Below, piece by piece: positions 1 to 6,976 of a DNA stretch of 64,000 nt (within the stretch, counting starts at the first letter, position 1; the number at the start of each line of letters is the position of its first letter). The translations under genes were made by a program, and so were the position numbers. The notes under the pieces are model-generated. The model was given only the letters and a program-made list of their open reading frames with translations, ran no database searches and had not been told where the DNA came from. Source of the stretch: GCA-2862585 sp965277895. GTDB taxonomy: Bacteria; Bacteroidota; Bacteroidia; Flavobacteriales; UBA7312. Location: assembly GCA_965277895.1 (NCBI GenBank), contig CBDIDR010000001.1, positions 310,001 through 374,000 of the forward strand, read 5' to 3'.

Positions 1-2
1 AA

Positions 3-218
3 AAAGATAATGAAGTAAAAGCTCCGATGCCAGGTCAAGTTTTAGACATCTTGGTAAAGGCTGGAGACACTATCAATGAGGGTGATGGGCTTATCGTACT
101 AGAAGCCATGAAAATGGAGAACATCATCAAATCTACCAGAGATGGTGTAATACAAGAGGTACATGCTAAAAAAAGCAATAGTGTTGAAAAAAATGCAGTG
201 CTAATTGTCTTCGAATAA
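3..218 (+). CDS. Biotin carboxyl carrier / biotinyl-domain protein, C-terminal part (5' end outside window)
   Basis: The reading frame is already open at the window edge (first full codon at base 3), so only the last 71 or so codons are seen. They form a biotinyl/lipoyl-attachment domain: a PMPGQV strand, then the biotinylation motif EAMKMEN, whose central Lys is the attachment site, and a closing strand ending in VLIVFE. The family carries carboxyl groups between a biotin carboxylase and a carboxyltransferase, as in acetyl-CoA or propionyl-CoA carboxylase. The EAMKM motif supports biotin rather than lipoate. The internal ATG at 27 is not the real start, because conserved domain sequence precedes it. 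Which carboxylase it serves cannot be told here. A methylmalonyl-CoA epimerase lies at 58 kb, compatible with propionyl-CoA metabolism but not evidence for it. Confidence 0.9.
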   Translation, partial: KDNEVKAPMPGQVLDILVKAGDTINEGDGLIVLEAMKMENIIKSTRDGVIQEVHAKKSNSVEKNAVLIVFE

Positions 219-221
219 GCC

Positions 222-1145
222 TTAAACGAGTTGTATATCGAACTGTACTAAGTCCACAAACTCCGAAATTCGGTTATTAACCTCATCTTTAGAAAGACCG
301 TCCATTCGTTCTGTTCCAAACTTTTCTACACAAAAAGATGCCATTGCTGAACCTATTATTACCGCTCTTTTCATATTCTCAAAGGAATAGTCTTTAGTAG
401 CACAAAGGTGTCCTACAAAGCCACCTGCGAAGGTATCACCTGCTCCTGTTGGGTCAAACACATCCTCTAATGGTAAGGCTGGAGCAAAGAAAACTTCTTC
501 TGAATTAAATAAAAGTGCACCGTGTTCACCCTTTTTAATAATGAGAAACTTTGGCCCAAATGACAATATCTTTTTTGCTGCTTTAACTAATGAATACTCT
601 CCTGACAATTGACGTGCCTCTTCATCATTTATAGTAAGTACATCAACGTTTTTAAGGGCAACCATAAGGTCATCAATAAAATTATCCATCCAAAAGTTCA
701 TAGTATCCAAGACTATAAGTTTTGGTCTTTCCTCCAGTTGGTCTAATACTTTTTGCTGAATGCTTGGCATTAGGTTTCCTAACATTAAGAGTTCACAGTT
801 TTGGTATTCAGCAGGAACAACAGGATTAAATGTTTCTAATACATTAAGTTGTGTATCCATTGTGTCTCTAGTATTCATGTCATTATGATACCTTCCAGAC
901 CAAAAGAATGTTTTTTCATCTTTCTTAATTTGAAGCCCTTTTGTATCAACCTTATGGTTGTGTAACATATCTATAGCAGACTGCGGGAAGTCACCACCAA
1001 CTACAGAAACTAAATTAATCTCATTGTGAAATTTTGAAGCGGACAACCCTATATAGGTGGCTGCACCTCCTATAATTTTATCTGTTTTACCAAATGGTGT
1101 TTCAATGGCATCAAAAGCAACTGTTCCTACAACTAATAAACTCAT
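222..1145 (-). CDS. PfkB/ribokinase-family carbohydrate or nucleoside kinase
   Basis: A 307-residue cytosolic protein with the PfkB fold. It has the N-terminal substrate-side motif GGAATYIG near residue 26 and the C-terminal family signature DPTGAGDTFAGGF, whose Asp is the catalytic base and whose GAGD forms the anion hole. It should phosphorylate a sugar, nucleoside or similar alcohol with ATP. The substrate is not readable from sequence; adenosine-kinase-like and sugar-kinase members share these motifs. It ends three bases from the stop of the biotinyl-domain gene on the other strand, so the two are convergent with no room for a terminator. A Bacteroidota -7 box lies about 24 bases upstream of its ATG. 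Confidence 0.85.
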   Translation of the reverse strand: MSLLVVGTVAFDAIETPFGKTDKIIGGAATYIGLSASKFHNEINLVSVVGGDFPQSAIDMLHNHKVDTKGLQIKKDEKTFFWSGRYHNDMNTRDTMDTQLNVLETFNPVVPAEYQNCELLMLGNLMPSIQQKVLDQLEERPKLIVLDTMNFWMDNFIDDLMVALKNVDVLTINDEEARQLSGEYSLVKAAKKILSFGPKFLIIKKGEHGALLFNSEEVFFAPALPLEDVFDPTGAGDTFAGGFVGHLCATKDYSFENMKRAVIIGSAMASFCVEKFGTERMDGLSKDEVNNRISEFVDLVQFDIQLV

Positions 1146-1169
1146 AACTTTTAAAAATTTTTATTTTTG

Positions 1170-1177
1170 CAAATGTA
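1170..1177 (-). promoter_or_regulatory. Promoter -7 box for the PfkB-family kinase
   Basis: On the minus strand this reads TACATTTG, an exact match to the Bacteroidota -7 consensus TAnnTTTG, placed 24 bases before the kinase ATG. No clear -33 TTG was found at the usual spacing. Confidence 0.5.
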
Positions 1178-1208
1178 TTGCATAATTATTAGCATTGTAC
1201 TAATATTG
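1178..1208 (+). promoter_or_regulatory. Probable promoter of tRNA-Asn
   Basis: TTG at 1178-1180, a 20-base spacer, then TAATATTG at 1201-1208, one mismatch from TAnnTTTG. The box ends 13 bases before the mature tRNA 5' end. The same TTG-N20-TAATATTG arrangement precedes the CAT-anticodon tRNA at 59.1 kb, which supports the reading. Confidence 0.5.
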
Positions 1209-1221
1209 CACACTGATTTTT

Positions 1222-1295
1222 TCCTCCTTAGCTCAGTTGGTTAGAGCATCTGACTGTTAATCAGAGGGTCCTTGGTTCGAGTCCAAGAGGGGGAG
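1222..1295 (+). tRNA. tRNA-Asn (GTT)
   Basis: A full cloverleaf can be drawn. The acceptor stem TCCTCCT pairs with AGGGGGA (one G-U), followed by the D-arm, the anticodon stem TCTGA/TCAGA with loop CTGTTAA (anticodon GTT), and the T-arm CTTGG-TTCGAGT-CCAAG. The discriminator base is G and the 3' CCA is not encoded. A strong intrinsic terminator follows within ten bases. Confidence 0.96.
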
Positions 1296-1303
1296 CAAAA
1301 GAC

Positions 1304-1332
1304 AAAGCATCTACTTTCGTAGATGCTTTTTT
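1304..1332. terminator. Intrinsic terminator after tRNA-Asn, probably bidirectional
   Basis: A perfect stem (AAAGCATCTAC / GTAGATGCTTT) around the tetraloop TTTC is followed by a T-run. It lies between the end of tRNA-Asn on the plus strand and the stop codon of the minus-strand membrane protein at 1337. The A-run on the left arm would act as the T-run for the opposite strand, so it can serve both. Confidence 0.85.
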
Positions 1333-1336
1333 GCTT

Positions 1337-1525
1337 TTAACTCTCTTTTTGGTCTTTTGTTTTACTCTTTCTAAAAAGTTTGTCTACACCAATCCAAATA
1401 AAAATAATTGGCCAATAGACTCTAATTAATTCTCCTAATGATACTTTAATTAAATTGAGATTGTTAGCTAAAAATAATAGTCCTAAAAGAATAAATAAAA
1501 TTCCAATACTTTTTCCTTTTTCCAT
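1337..1525 (-). CDS. Small membrane protein with LiaF/LiaI-type transmembrane region
   Basis: A 62-residue protein made almost entirely of two hydrophobic segments (about residues 8-24 and 36-50) separated by a short polar turn, with a basic C-terminal tail rich in Lys. The pattern of an IGILFILLGLLFL helix followed by WPIIFIWIG resembles the LiaI/LiaF-like transmembrane domain that occurs alone or fused to cell-envelope-stress sensors. No catalytic motif is present. It sits 11 bases downstream of the lipoprotein gene at 1537-1728 on the same strand, so the two are probably co-transcribed. The family resemblance is a reading by eye and the function is unknown. Confidence 0.65.
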   Translation of the reverse strand: MEKGKSIGILFILLGLLFLANNLNLIKVSLGELIRVYWPIIFIWIGVDKLFRKSKTKDQKES

Positions 1526-1536
1526 AGTTTTCTGTT

Positions 1537-1728
1537 TTATAAAACCATTTTTTTAAATAATCCTTGCTTTGGTTTCTTGTGCTTTTTCTTTAACTGTGTT
1601 TTTGTAAAAAAACTTTCTTTTTTATTTATCTTACTATCAGGTACACAACCAACAGAGGTATAATTATACTGACTTTTACAGGATAATATTATTACTATTA
1701 ACAATAAATATTTGAAAGCTCTTTTCAT
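1537..1728 (-). CDS. Small lipoprotein of unknown function
   Basis: A 63-residue protein starting at the ATG complementary to 1726-1728. It begins MKRAFKYLLLIVIILSC, a lipoprotein signal peptide with a lipobox (ILSC) at residues 14-17. The mature part is short, contains one more Cys and ends in a strongly basic Lys-rich stretch. A longer frame extends upstream to 1863, but it would run back through the rnr start region and lose the signal peptide, so I chose the internal ATG. It lies upstream of the small membrane protein in the same direction and 40 bases from rnr, which diverges from it. No family is recognised. Confidence 0.6.
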   Translation of the reverse strand: MKRAFKYLLLIVIILSCKSQYNYTSVGCVPDSKINKKESFFTKTQLKKKHKKPKQGLFKKMVL

Positions 1729-1756
1729 GTAATACAAATTAAGCATATTAAATTCA

Positions 1757-1764
1757 TACTTTCG
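1757..1764 (+). promoter_or_regulatory. Promoter -7 box of rnr (possible leaderless transcript)
   Basis: TACTTTCG, one mismatch from TAnnTTTG, ends exactly four bases before the rnr ATG, so transcription would begin at or next to the start codon. The same four-base spacing is seen for the epimerase gene at 58,057 and the DUF4175 gene at 49,067. Confidence 0.4.
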
Positions 1765-1768
1765 TGAA

Positions 1769-3889
1769 ATGCCAAAAAAAAAGAAAAGAAGGAAGGTAAC
1801 TAAACAAAGCTTACAGTCACAAACCTTAAACATTCTTAGAAAACATCCTAAAAAATCATTCAACTACAAACAGCTTTCTAAACAAATAGGACTCGGAGAT
1901 GAATCTTCTAAATTATTGGTACAAGTCGTACTTAACGAACTTGAAGAAAATGAAAAAATAATTTCTGTTAGTAGAGGAAAATATAAGCTAAAATCACAAT
2001 CCTCCATAGTAGAAGGTATTGTTGATATTACGTCCTCAGGAAATGCATACGTAACGGTTGAAAACATAAACGATGATATTTTTATTCATGGAAAATACCT
2101 ACCAAATGTAGTGAGTGGCGATAGTGTAGAAGTATCTGTATTTTCTTCCTATAAATCACGACGATTAGAAGGTGAAATAATAAATGTTGTAGAACGAAAT
2201 ACCAATCAGTTTGTAGGAAAATTAGAGATATCCAAAAACTTTGCATTTGTCAGTATAAAAAATCCTAAAATACATTTTGACATTTTTATAAACTCTAAAG
2301 AAATTAAAACACATGATCTTAAAAATGGTCAATTAGTAGTCTGTAATGTTGATGATTGGGGAGATAAACGAAATAATCCTAGTGGAACAATAAAAGAAGT
2401 ACTTGGTTATCCTGGTGAACACCATGCTGAAATTTATTCTATACTGGCAGAACATAATATTGATAAAACCTTTGAAAAAAGTATAGAAGAAAAGGCTGAA
2501 AATATTCCTCAAACCATTACAAAAGAAGAAATAGAGAAAAGAAGAGATTTTAGAACTATTACTACTTTCACTATTGACCCTTTTGATGCAAAAGATTTTG
2601 ATGATGCCTTATCCATTCAACAATTAGAAAATGGAAATTATGAAATTGGTATTCATATAGCCGATGTCAGTCATTATGTTTTAGAAAATGATAGTATTGA
2701 TAAAGAAGCTCAGGAAAGAGCAACTTCCATTTATCTTGTAGATAGAGTTATTCCAATGCTTCCAGAAGTATTATCAAACAATCTGTGTTCTCTTAGACCT
2801 AATGAAGAAAAATTATGTTTTTCAGCTGTTTTCGAAATAAGTAGCGAAGGTAAAATTAAAAATGAGTGGTTTGGAAAAACTGTTATATTATCGGATAGAA
2901 GATTTACCTATGAAGAAGCTCAAGAACGTCTAGAAACAAAAGAAGGTGATTATTCTTCAGAACTTTTAACACTCAACAGTATAGCTAAAATATTTAGAGA
3001 TGAGAGGAAAAGCAAGGGAGCTATTTCATTCCATAAATTAGAAACAAAATTTAAACTGGATGAGGATAAAAACCCCGTTTCTTTATTTATAAAAGAAAGT
3101 AAAGATGCTCATAAATTGATAGAAGAATTCATGTTACTAGCAAATCGAAAAGTAGCTGAATTTATTGGTAAAAAATCACTCCCATTTGTTTATAGAATAC
3201 ACGATACTCCTAATCCAGAAAAACTGGAGACACTTAGTTTTTTCCTAAAGAGTTTTGGGTATAAACTTCAAACCGAAAACAAAAACAGTATTGCACAATC
3301 CATGAATAAAATACTTATGGATGTAAAAGGAAAAGACGAAGCTAGTATGGTAGAAACTTTAACTATCAGAACTATGGCTAAAGCAGTTTATTCAACTGAA
3401 AATATTGGTCATTATGGCTTAGCTTTTAACCACTATACCCACTTCACTTCACCTATTAGGAGATATTCTGATGTGTTGGTTCATAGATTACTTTTTCAAT
3501 ATTTAAATAATACATCTAGAGTAAATAAAGAACGTATTGAAAAACTATGTAAACATTCTTCAGAAATGGAGATAATAGCTTCTAAGGCAGAACGTGATTC
3601 TATTAAGTACATGCAAGCTGTTTATATTTCAAAATTTGTAGGAGAAAAACTAGAAGGTATAATATCTGGCGTAACAGACTTTGGAATTTTTATTGAAGTA
3701 AGTAATACAACTTGTGAAGGTTTGATACGCTTAAAAGACATTCAAGGTGACTTTTATACTTACGATGAAAAAAATTACTGTATTCGTGGTAAACAAACTA
3801 ACTCTGTACTTAGGATAGGAGATAAAGTAAATGTCAAAGTAAGAAATGTAAATATTGAGAAAAGAGAAATCAATCTTATATTATTATAA
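1769..3889 (+). CDS. rnr: Ribonuclease R (3'-5' exoribonuclease, RNB family)
   Basis: A 706-residue protein with the full RNase R architecture: a very basic N-terminus (MPKKKKRRK), a helix-turn-helix-like region (about 15-70), cold-shock/OB domains (about 80-250), the RNB catalytic domain from about 260, and a C-terminal S1 domain (about 625-705, KLEGIISGVTDFGIF). The catalytic acidic cluster IDPFDAKDFDDAL occupies residues 269-281, with the Asp residues that bind magnesium. The enzyme degrades structured RNA processively and takes part in RNA turnover and quality control in the cytoplasm. Length matches the family. It is followed by an unusually AT-rich gap and has no obvious operon partner. 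Confidence 0.97.
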   Translation: MPKKKKRRKVTKQSLQSQTLNILRKHPKKSFNYKQLSKQIGLGDESSKLLVQVVLNELEENEKIISVSRGKYKLKSQSSIVEGIVDITSSGNAYVTVENINDDIFIHGKYLPNVVSGDSVEVSVFSSYKSRRLEGEIINVVERNTNQFVGKLEISKNFAFVSIKNPKIHFDIFINSKEIKTHDLKNGQLVVCNVDDWGDKRNNPSGTIKEVLGYPGEHHAEIYSILAEHNIDKTFEKSIEEKAENIPQTITKEEIEKRRDFRTITTFTIDPFDAKDFDDALSIQQLENGNYEIGIHIADVSHYVLENDSIDKEAQERATSIYLVDRVIPMLPEVLSNNLCSLRPNEEKLCFSAVFEISSEGKIKNEWFGKTVILSDRRFTYEEAQERLETKEGDYSSELLTLNSIAKIFRDERKSKGAISFHKLETKFKLDEDKNPVSLFIKESKDAHKLIEEFMLLANRKVAEFIGKKSLPFVYRIHDTPNPEKLETLSFFLKSFGYKLQTENKNSIAQSMNKILMDVKGKDEASMVETLTIRTMAKAVYSTENIGHYGLAFNHYTHFTSPIRRYSDVLVHRLLFQYLNNTSRVNKERIEKLCKHSSEMEIIASKAERDSIKYMQAVYISKFVGEKLEGIISGVTDFGIFIEVSNTTCEGLIRLKDIQGDFYTYDEKNYCIRGKQTNSVLRIGDKVNVKVRNVNIEKREINLILL

Positions 3890-4333
3890 TATATTTTATT
3901 AATTTAATTATGTATGATTATATATATAGTCTGTTAGTTTAGTTAATAATATTTCTGATAAATACTTTACTTTGTCTATTATTAATATTTTATAACAATA
4001 AGTTAACAAACTAAATTATTTAAGTTATTTATAATCAGATATTTATAGAGATATTAACAAGTAATATAGTATACTATTAACATTATTTATTTTATAAAAA
4101 TAACAACTTATTAAGCTTAATTTTTGTTAAAAATGTTGGTATAATATTTTAATATATTTAATAAGAAATGATTGTATAAATAAGCTATTTATATAATTGA
4201 AAATAATAATTAAAAAATCAATTAAAACTTATCAAAGTTTTTAACTCGTATTAACAAAAAATAAATTTTGTTTGTTAATTAAATATCTGTTACAGAAATT
4301 AGTATTTAAATATTATAAACACATAACTTATTT
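3890..4333. other. 444-bp extremely AT-rich intergenic gap
   Basis: The stretch between rnr and rpiB is overwhelmingly A and T, clearly richer than the neighbouring genes, with many short runs of ATTTA/TAAAT type. I find no open frame with coding character, no tRNA-like fold, no GC-rich hairpin with a T-tail and no exact TAnnTTTG box. Near-matches such as TAAATTTTG around 4262 have the wrong spacing. The rpiB promoter must lie here, but I cannot place it. Confidence 0.6.
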
Positions 4334-4768
4334 ATGGAAAAAAGAATTGGAATAGCATGTGATCATGCAGGATTTGAATACAAAGAAAAGCTAGTTAAAT
4401 TACTAGAAAATAAGGGATATACAGTTACAGATTATGGTTGTTATAGTACTGAAAGTGTTGATTATCCTGATTATGCACACAGTCTAGCAAAATCAATAGA
4501 AAATTTAGAAAATTCAATAGGAATACAATTTTGTGGTAGTGGAAATGGTATAAATATGAGTGCTAATAAGCATCAAGGTATTCGTTCTGCATTATGTTGG
4601 GAAACAGAAATAGCAGAACTAGCTAGACTACATAATAATGCTAATGTGTGTACTATGCCAGCACGATTTATTTCTTTTGAAAAAGCGTTAGAAATAGTTA
4701 ATGTATTTTTGTCAACCGAATTTGAAGGAGGAAGACACCAAAGAAGAGTAGAAAAAATAAGTTGTTAA
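4334..4768 (+). CDS. rpiB: Ribose-5-phosphate isomerase B (RpiB/LacAB family)
   Basis: A 144-residue cytosolic enzyme, normal length for RpiB. It interconverts ribose 5-phosphate and ribulose 5-phosphate in the pentose phosphate pathway. Visible family features are the N-terminal ACDHAG motif (residues 8-13), the catalytic Cys67 in FCGSGNG, the ANKHQGIRSALCW phosphate-binding segment, and the C-terminal basic tail (GGRHQRRVEKI). It is followed ten bases later by the M28 peptidase gene on the same strand, so they may be co-transcribed although their functions are unrelated. Confidence 0.95.
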   Translation: MEKRIGIACDHAGFEYKEKLVKLLENKGYTVTDYGCYSTESVDYPDYAHSLAKSIENLENSIGIQFCGSGNGINMSANKHQGIRSALCWETEIAELARLHNNANVCTMPARFISFEKALEIVNVFLSTEFEGGRHQRRVEKISC

Positions 4769-4778
4769 ACCAAAACCC

Positions 4779-5792
4779 ATGAAAGCACTACTATTATTAA
4801 TATTACCTATCACTCTATTAGCTCAAAACCCTGATTTGTCAGAAGATTCTTTAAAACTAAAATATGCCAATAGTATTACAGTAGAAGATTTAAAAGAATA
4901 TTTATACGTTTTAGCTAGTGACTCTATGAAAGGAAGAGAAACTGGAACTTTAGGACAAAGAAATGCTGCAAACTTTATTGTTAATTTTTTTAAGGAAATA
5001 GGAATACCCCCTTATAAATACAACACTTATCTTCAAAAATTTAAAGTCAGAAATGTTAGACGCTATGGGAAATGGAAAAAGCAGTCTAATAAAAAATACA
5101 TAAAAGGAGAAAATATAATTGGATACATAGAAGGAACAGACCTAAAAGATGAACTTTTAGTTATTACGGCCCACTATGATCATTTAGGTACGAAGGAAGA
5201 TTCACTAATTTACAATGGAGCAGATGATAATGGTTCAGGAACAAGTTCTATAATGGAAATAGCGCAAGCCTTTATGTTAGCCAAAAAAGAAGGAAACGGA
5301 CCAAGAAGAAGTGTATTAATAATGCCTGTTTCTGGAGAAGAAAAAGGATTATTAGGCTCTAAATACTATGCAGACAACCCTATTTATCCACTAGAAAATA
5401 CCATTGCAAACCTAAATGTTGATATGATAGGAAGGATAGATGATTATCACGACAACCCTGATTACGTCTATTTAATAGGTTCAGACAGATTAAGTACAGA
5501 ATTACATCAAATAAGCGAAGATGTAAACAAACAATACATTAATTTGGAGTTAGATTATAAGTTTAATGAAGAGGATGATCCTAACAGATATTATTACCGC
5601 TCAGACCATTATAATTTTGCTAAAAATAATATTCCCGTTATCTTTTATTTCAACGGTGTACACGCCGACTATCACAAAACATCAGACACGGTAGATAAAA
5701 TACACTTTGGAAAAATACAGAAGATATCCAGATATATATTTCTCACAGCCTGGGAATTAGCCAATAGAAATGAGCGACCAAAACTTGACTAG
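4779..5792 (+). CDS. Secreted M28-family zinc metallopeptidase
   Basis: A 337-residue protein with a short cleavable signal peptide (first 15 residues, ending LLAQ). It has the co-catalytic two-zinc centre of the M28 aminopeptidase family: His132 in TAHYDH, Asp149 in NGADDN, the Glu pair at 187-188 in SGEEKG, Asp215 in NVDMIGR and His299 in ADYHK. Such enzymes remove N-terminal residues from peptides in the periplasm or outside the cell. There is no T9SS sorting domain, so it is probably periplasmic. Its stop codon overlaps that of the convergent propeller gene by four bases, leaving no space for a terminator. It may form a transcript with rpiB. Confidence 0.9.
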   Translation: MKALLLLILPITLLAQNPDLSEDSLKLKYANSITVEDLKEYLYVLASDSMKGRETGTLGQRNAANFIVNFFKEIGIPPYKYNTYLQKFKVRNVRRYGKWKKQSNKKYIKGENIIGYIEGTDLKDELLVITAHYDHLGTKEDSLIYNGADDNGSGTSSIMEIAQAFMLAKKEGNGPRRSVLIMPVSGEEKGLLGSKYYADNPIYPLENTIANLNVDMIGRIDDYHDNPDYVYLIGSDRLSTELHQISEDVNKQYINLELDYKFNEEDDPNRYYYRSDHYNFAKNNIPVIFYFNGVHADYHKTSDTVDKIHFGKIQKISRYIFLTAWELANRNERPKLD

Positions 5793-6976
5793 TATTTTTG
5801 GATAAGAAAGCGTTCGTTATTAATAGAAACAATATAAAAACCTTGCGACAAACCATTAAGCGTTAGATTATTACTATTGTTTTCACTCAATATTTTTTTA
5901 CCATCTATTGAAAAAACAATAATGTCTGAAGGTTTGTTTATACTCAAGCTTGTTCCATCAAAATTAAATGATGGAGCGGAATTAAAAGGTTCTATACTTG
6001 AAGTTTCACCCCAATAGACTAATCCTCCTTCTGTTCCAATCCAATACCCTTCATCTTCCTTTTCAATACATAATACATCATCGTTAATAAGCCCACTATT
6101 AGATGTATTATAAACAGTTGTGTTTTGAACACCGCTTTCATAATTTAAACTAAACATTCCAGCTTCATTAGTGCCAATATAATATAAACCTTCATCCTCA
6201 ATAATGCAGTTTAAACTATTACTTGGCCAATCATCAAAATAACCTGTATTAAATACTATAAAGGAACCTGTATTCAAATGAGTAATCAAACCTCCATATG
6301 GAGCTGTAATCCATATATTTTCATTAGAAACCAATAAGTCCGTAGCGGTATTATCAATCAAACCATTACTACCATTATACCATGAAATACTGTTATTATA
6401 ATAATAAGCTAAACCTCCGTTTATTGTTCCTATACATAATGAATCACCCTTCATAGCCAAACACCTTACATTAATGAACGTAGGCTCTAAAGAAGAAGAG
6501 TCTAAAACAAGACTAATGGTTTCATTCTCAAGCCTATAAAGTCCATCAATAGTACCTATATAACCGATGTTTTGACTATTAAATACAATATCGTTTATAT
6601 GTCCAGGCAAGACGCTATCATCCTCATCAGGCGTAACAGTAAACCAATTCGCACCATCATAAATAGCAATACCGTTTAATGTGCCTACATATAAAGCACC
6701 ATTATTATCTAATGTAAGTGAGCGAACTTGAGGGTTAGGCAAATATTCAGAATAGTCTACCCAAATGGAATTGTCATAAGCATATAAACCCCAACTTGTT
6801 CCAATCCATTTTACACCATCAACAATCAAGATATCATTGATTTTATTGTCAACAAGAATAGTATTTTCATTAGTATAACCTATCCAATTACCTTGTGCAA
6901 AAAGAGCCCCTAAGGGCCCTAATTGAAATAAGATTACCGATATGAGGGCTATTCTATTGTAAAACAATTTTTTCAA
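5789..6976 (-). CDS. Secreted beta-propeller protein with T9SS type A sorting domain
   Basis: About 395 residues: a signal peptide ending GALFAQG, then repeated strands of the two-component-regulator-propeller type (recurring patterns such as GTSWGLYAYD, GTINGGLAYY and GTEGGLVYW, roughly every 40-50 residues), and a C-terminal T9SS type A domain of about 70 residues ending in a basic residue. There is no ATG before the signal peptide. The start is taken as TTG complementary to 6974-6976, because only that start gives a complete signal peptide. It overlaps the end of the lysyl oxidase gene by 23 bases in another frame, which implies translational coupling. Ligand or partner is unknown. Co-export with the lysyl oxidase through T9SS is inferred from this arrangement. 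Confidence 0.8.
   Translation of the reverse strand: MKKLFYNRIALISVILFQLGPLGALFAQGNWIGYTNENTILVDNKINDILIVDGVKWIGTSWGLYAYDNSIWVDYSEYLPNPQVRSLTLDNNGALYVGTLNGIAIYDGANWFTVTPDEDDSVLPGHINDIVFNSQNIGYIGTIDGLYRLENETISLVLDSSSLEPTFINVRCLAMKGDSLCIGTINGGLAYYYNNSISWYNGSNGLIDNTATDLLVSNENIWITAPYGGLITHLNTGSFIVFNTGYFDDWPSNSLNCIIEDEGLYYIGTNEAGMFSLNYESGVQNTTVYNTSNSGLINDDVLCIEKEDEGYWIGTEGGLVYWGETSSIEPFNSAPSFNFDGTSLSINKPSDIIVFSIDGKKILSENNSNNLTLNGLSQGFYIVSINNERFLIQKY

Noticed and set aside
1729..1863. The longer version of the small lipoprotein gene overlapping rnr
   Set aside because: It runs through the rnr start and would bury the lipoprotein signal.
3890..4333. A riboswitch or small RNA in the AT-rich gap before rpiB
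   Set aside because: No GC-containing stems, conserved loops or terminator could be drawn; AT-rich sequence gives many weak pairings by chance.
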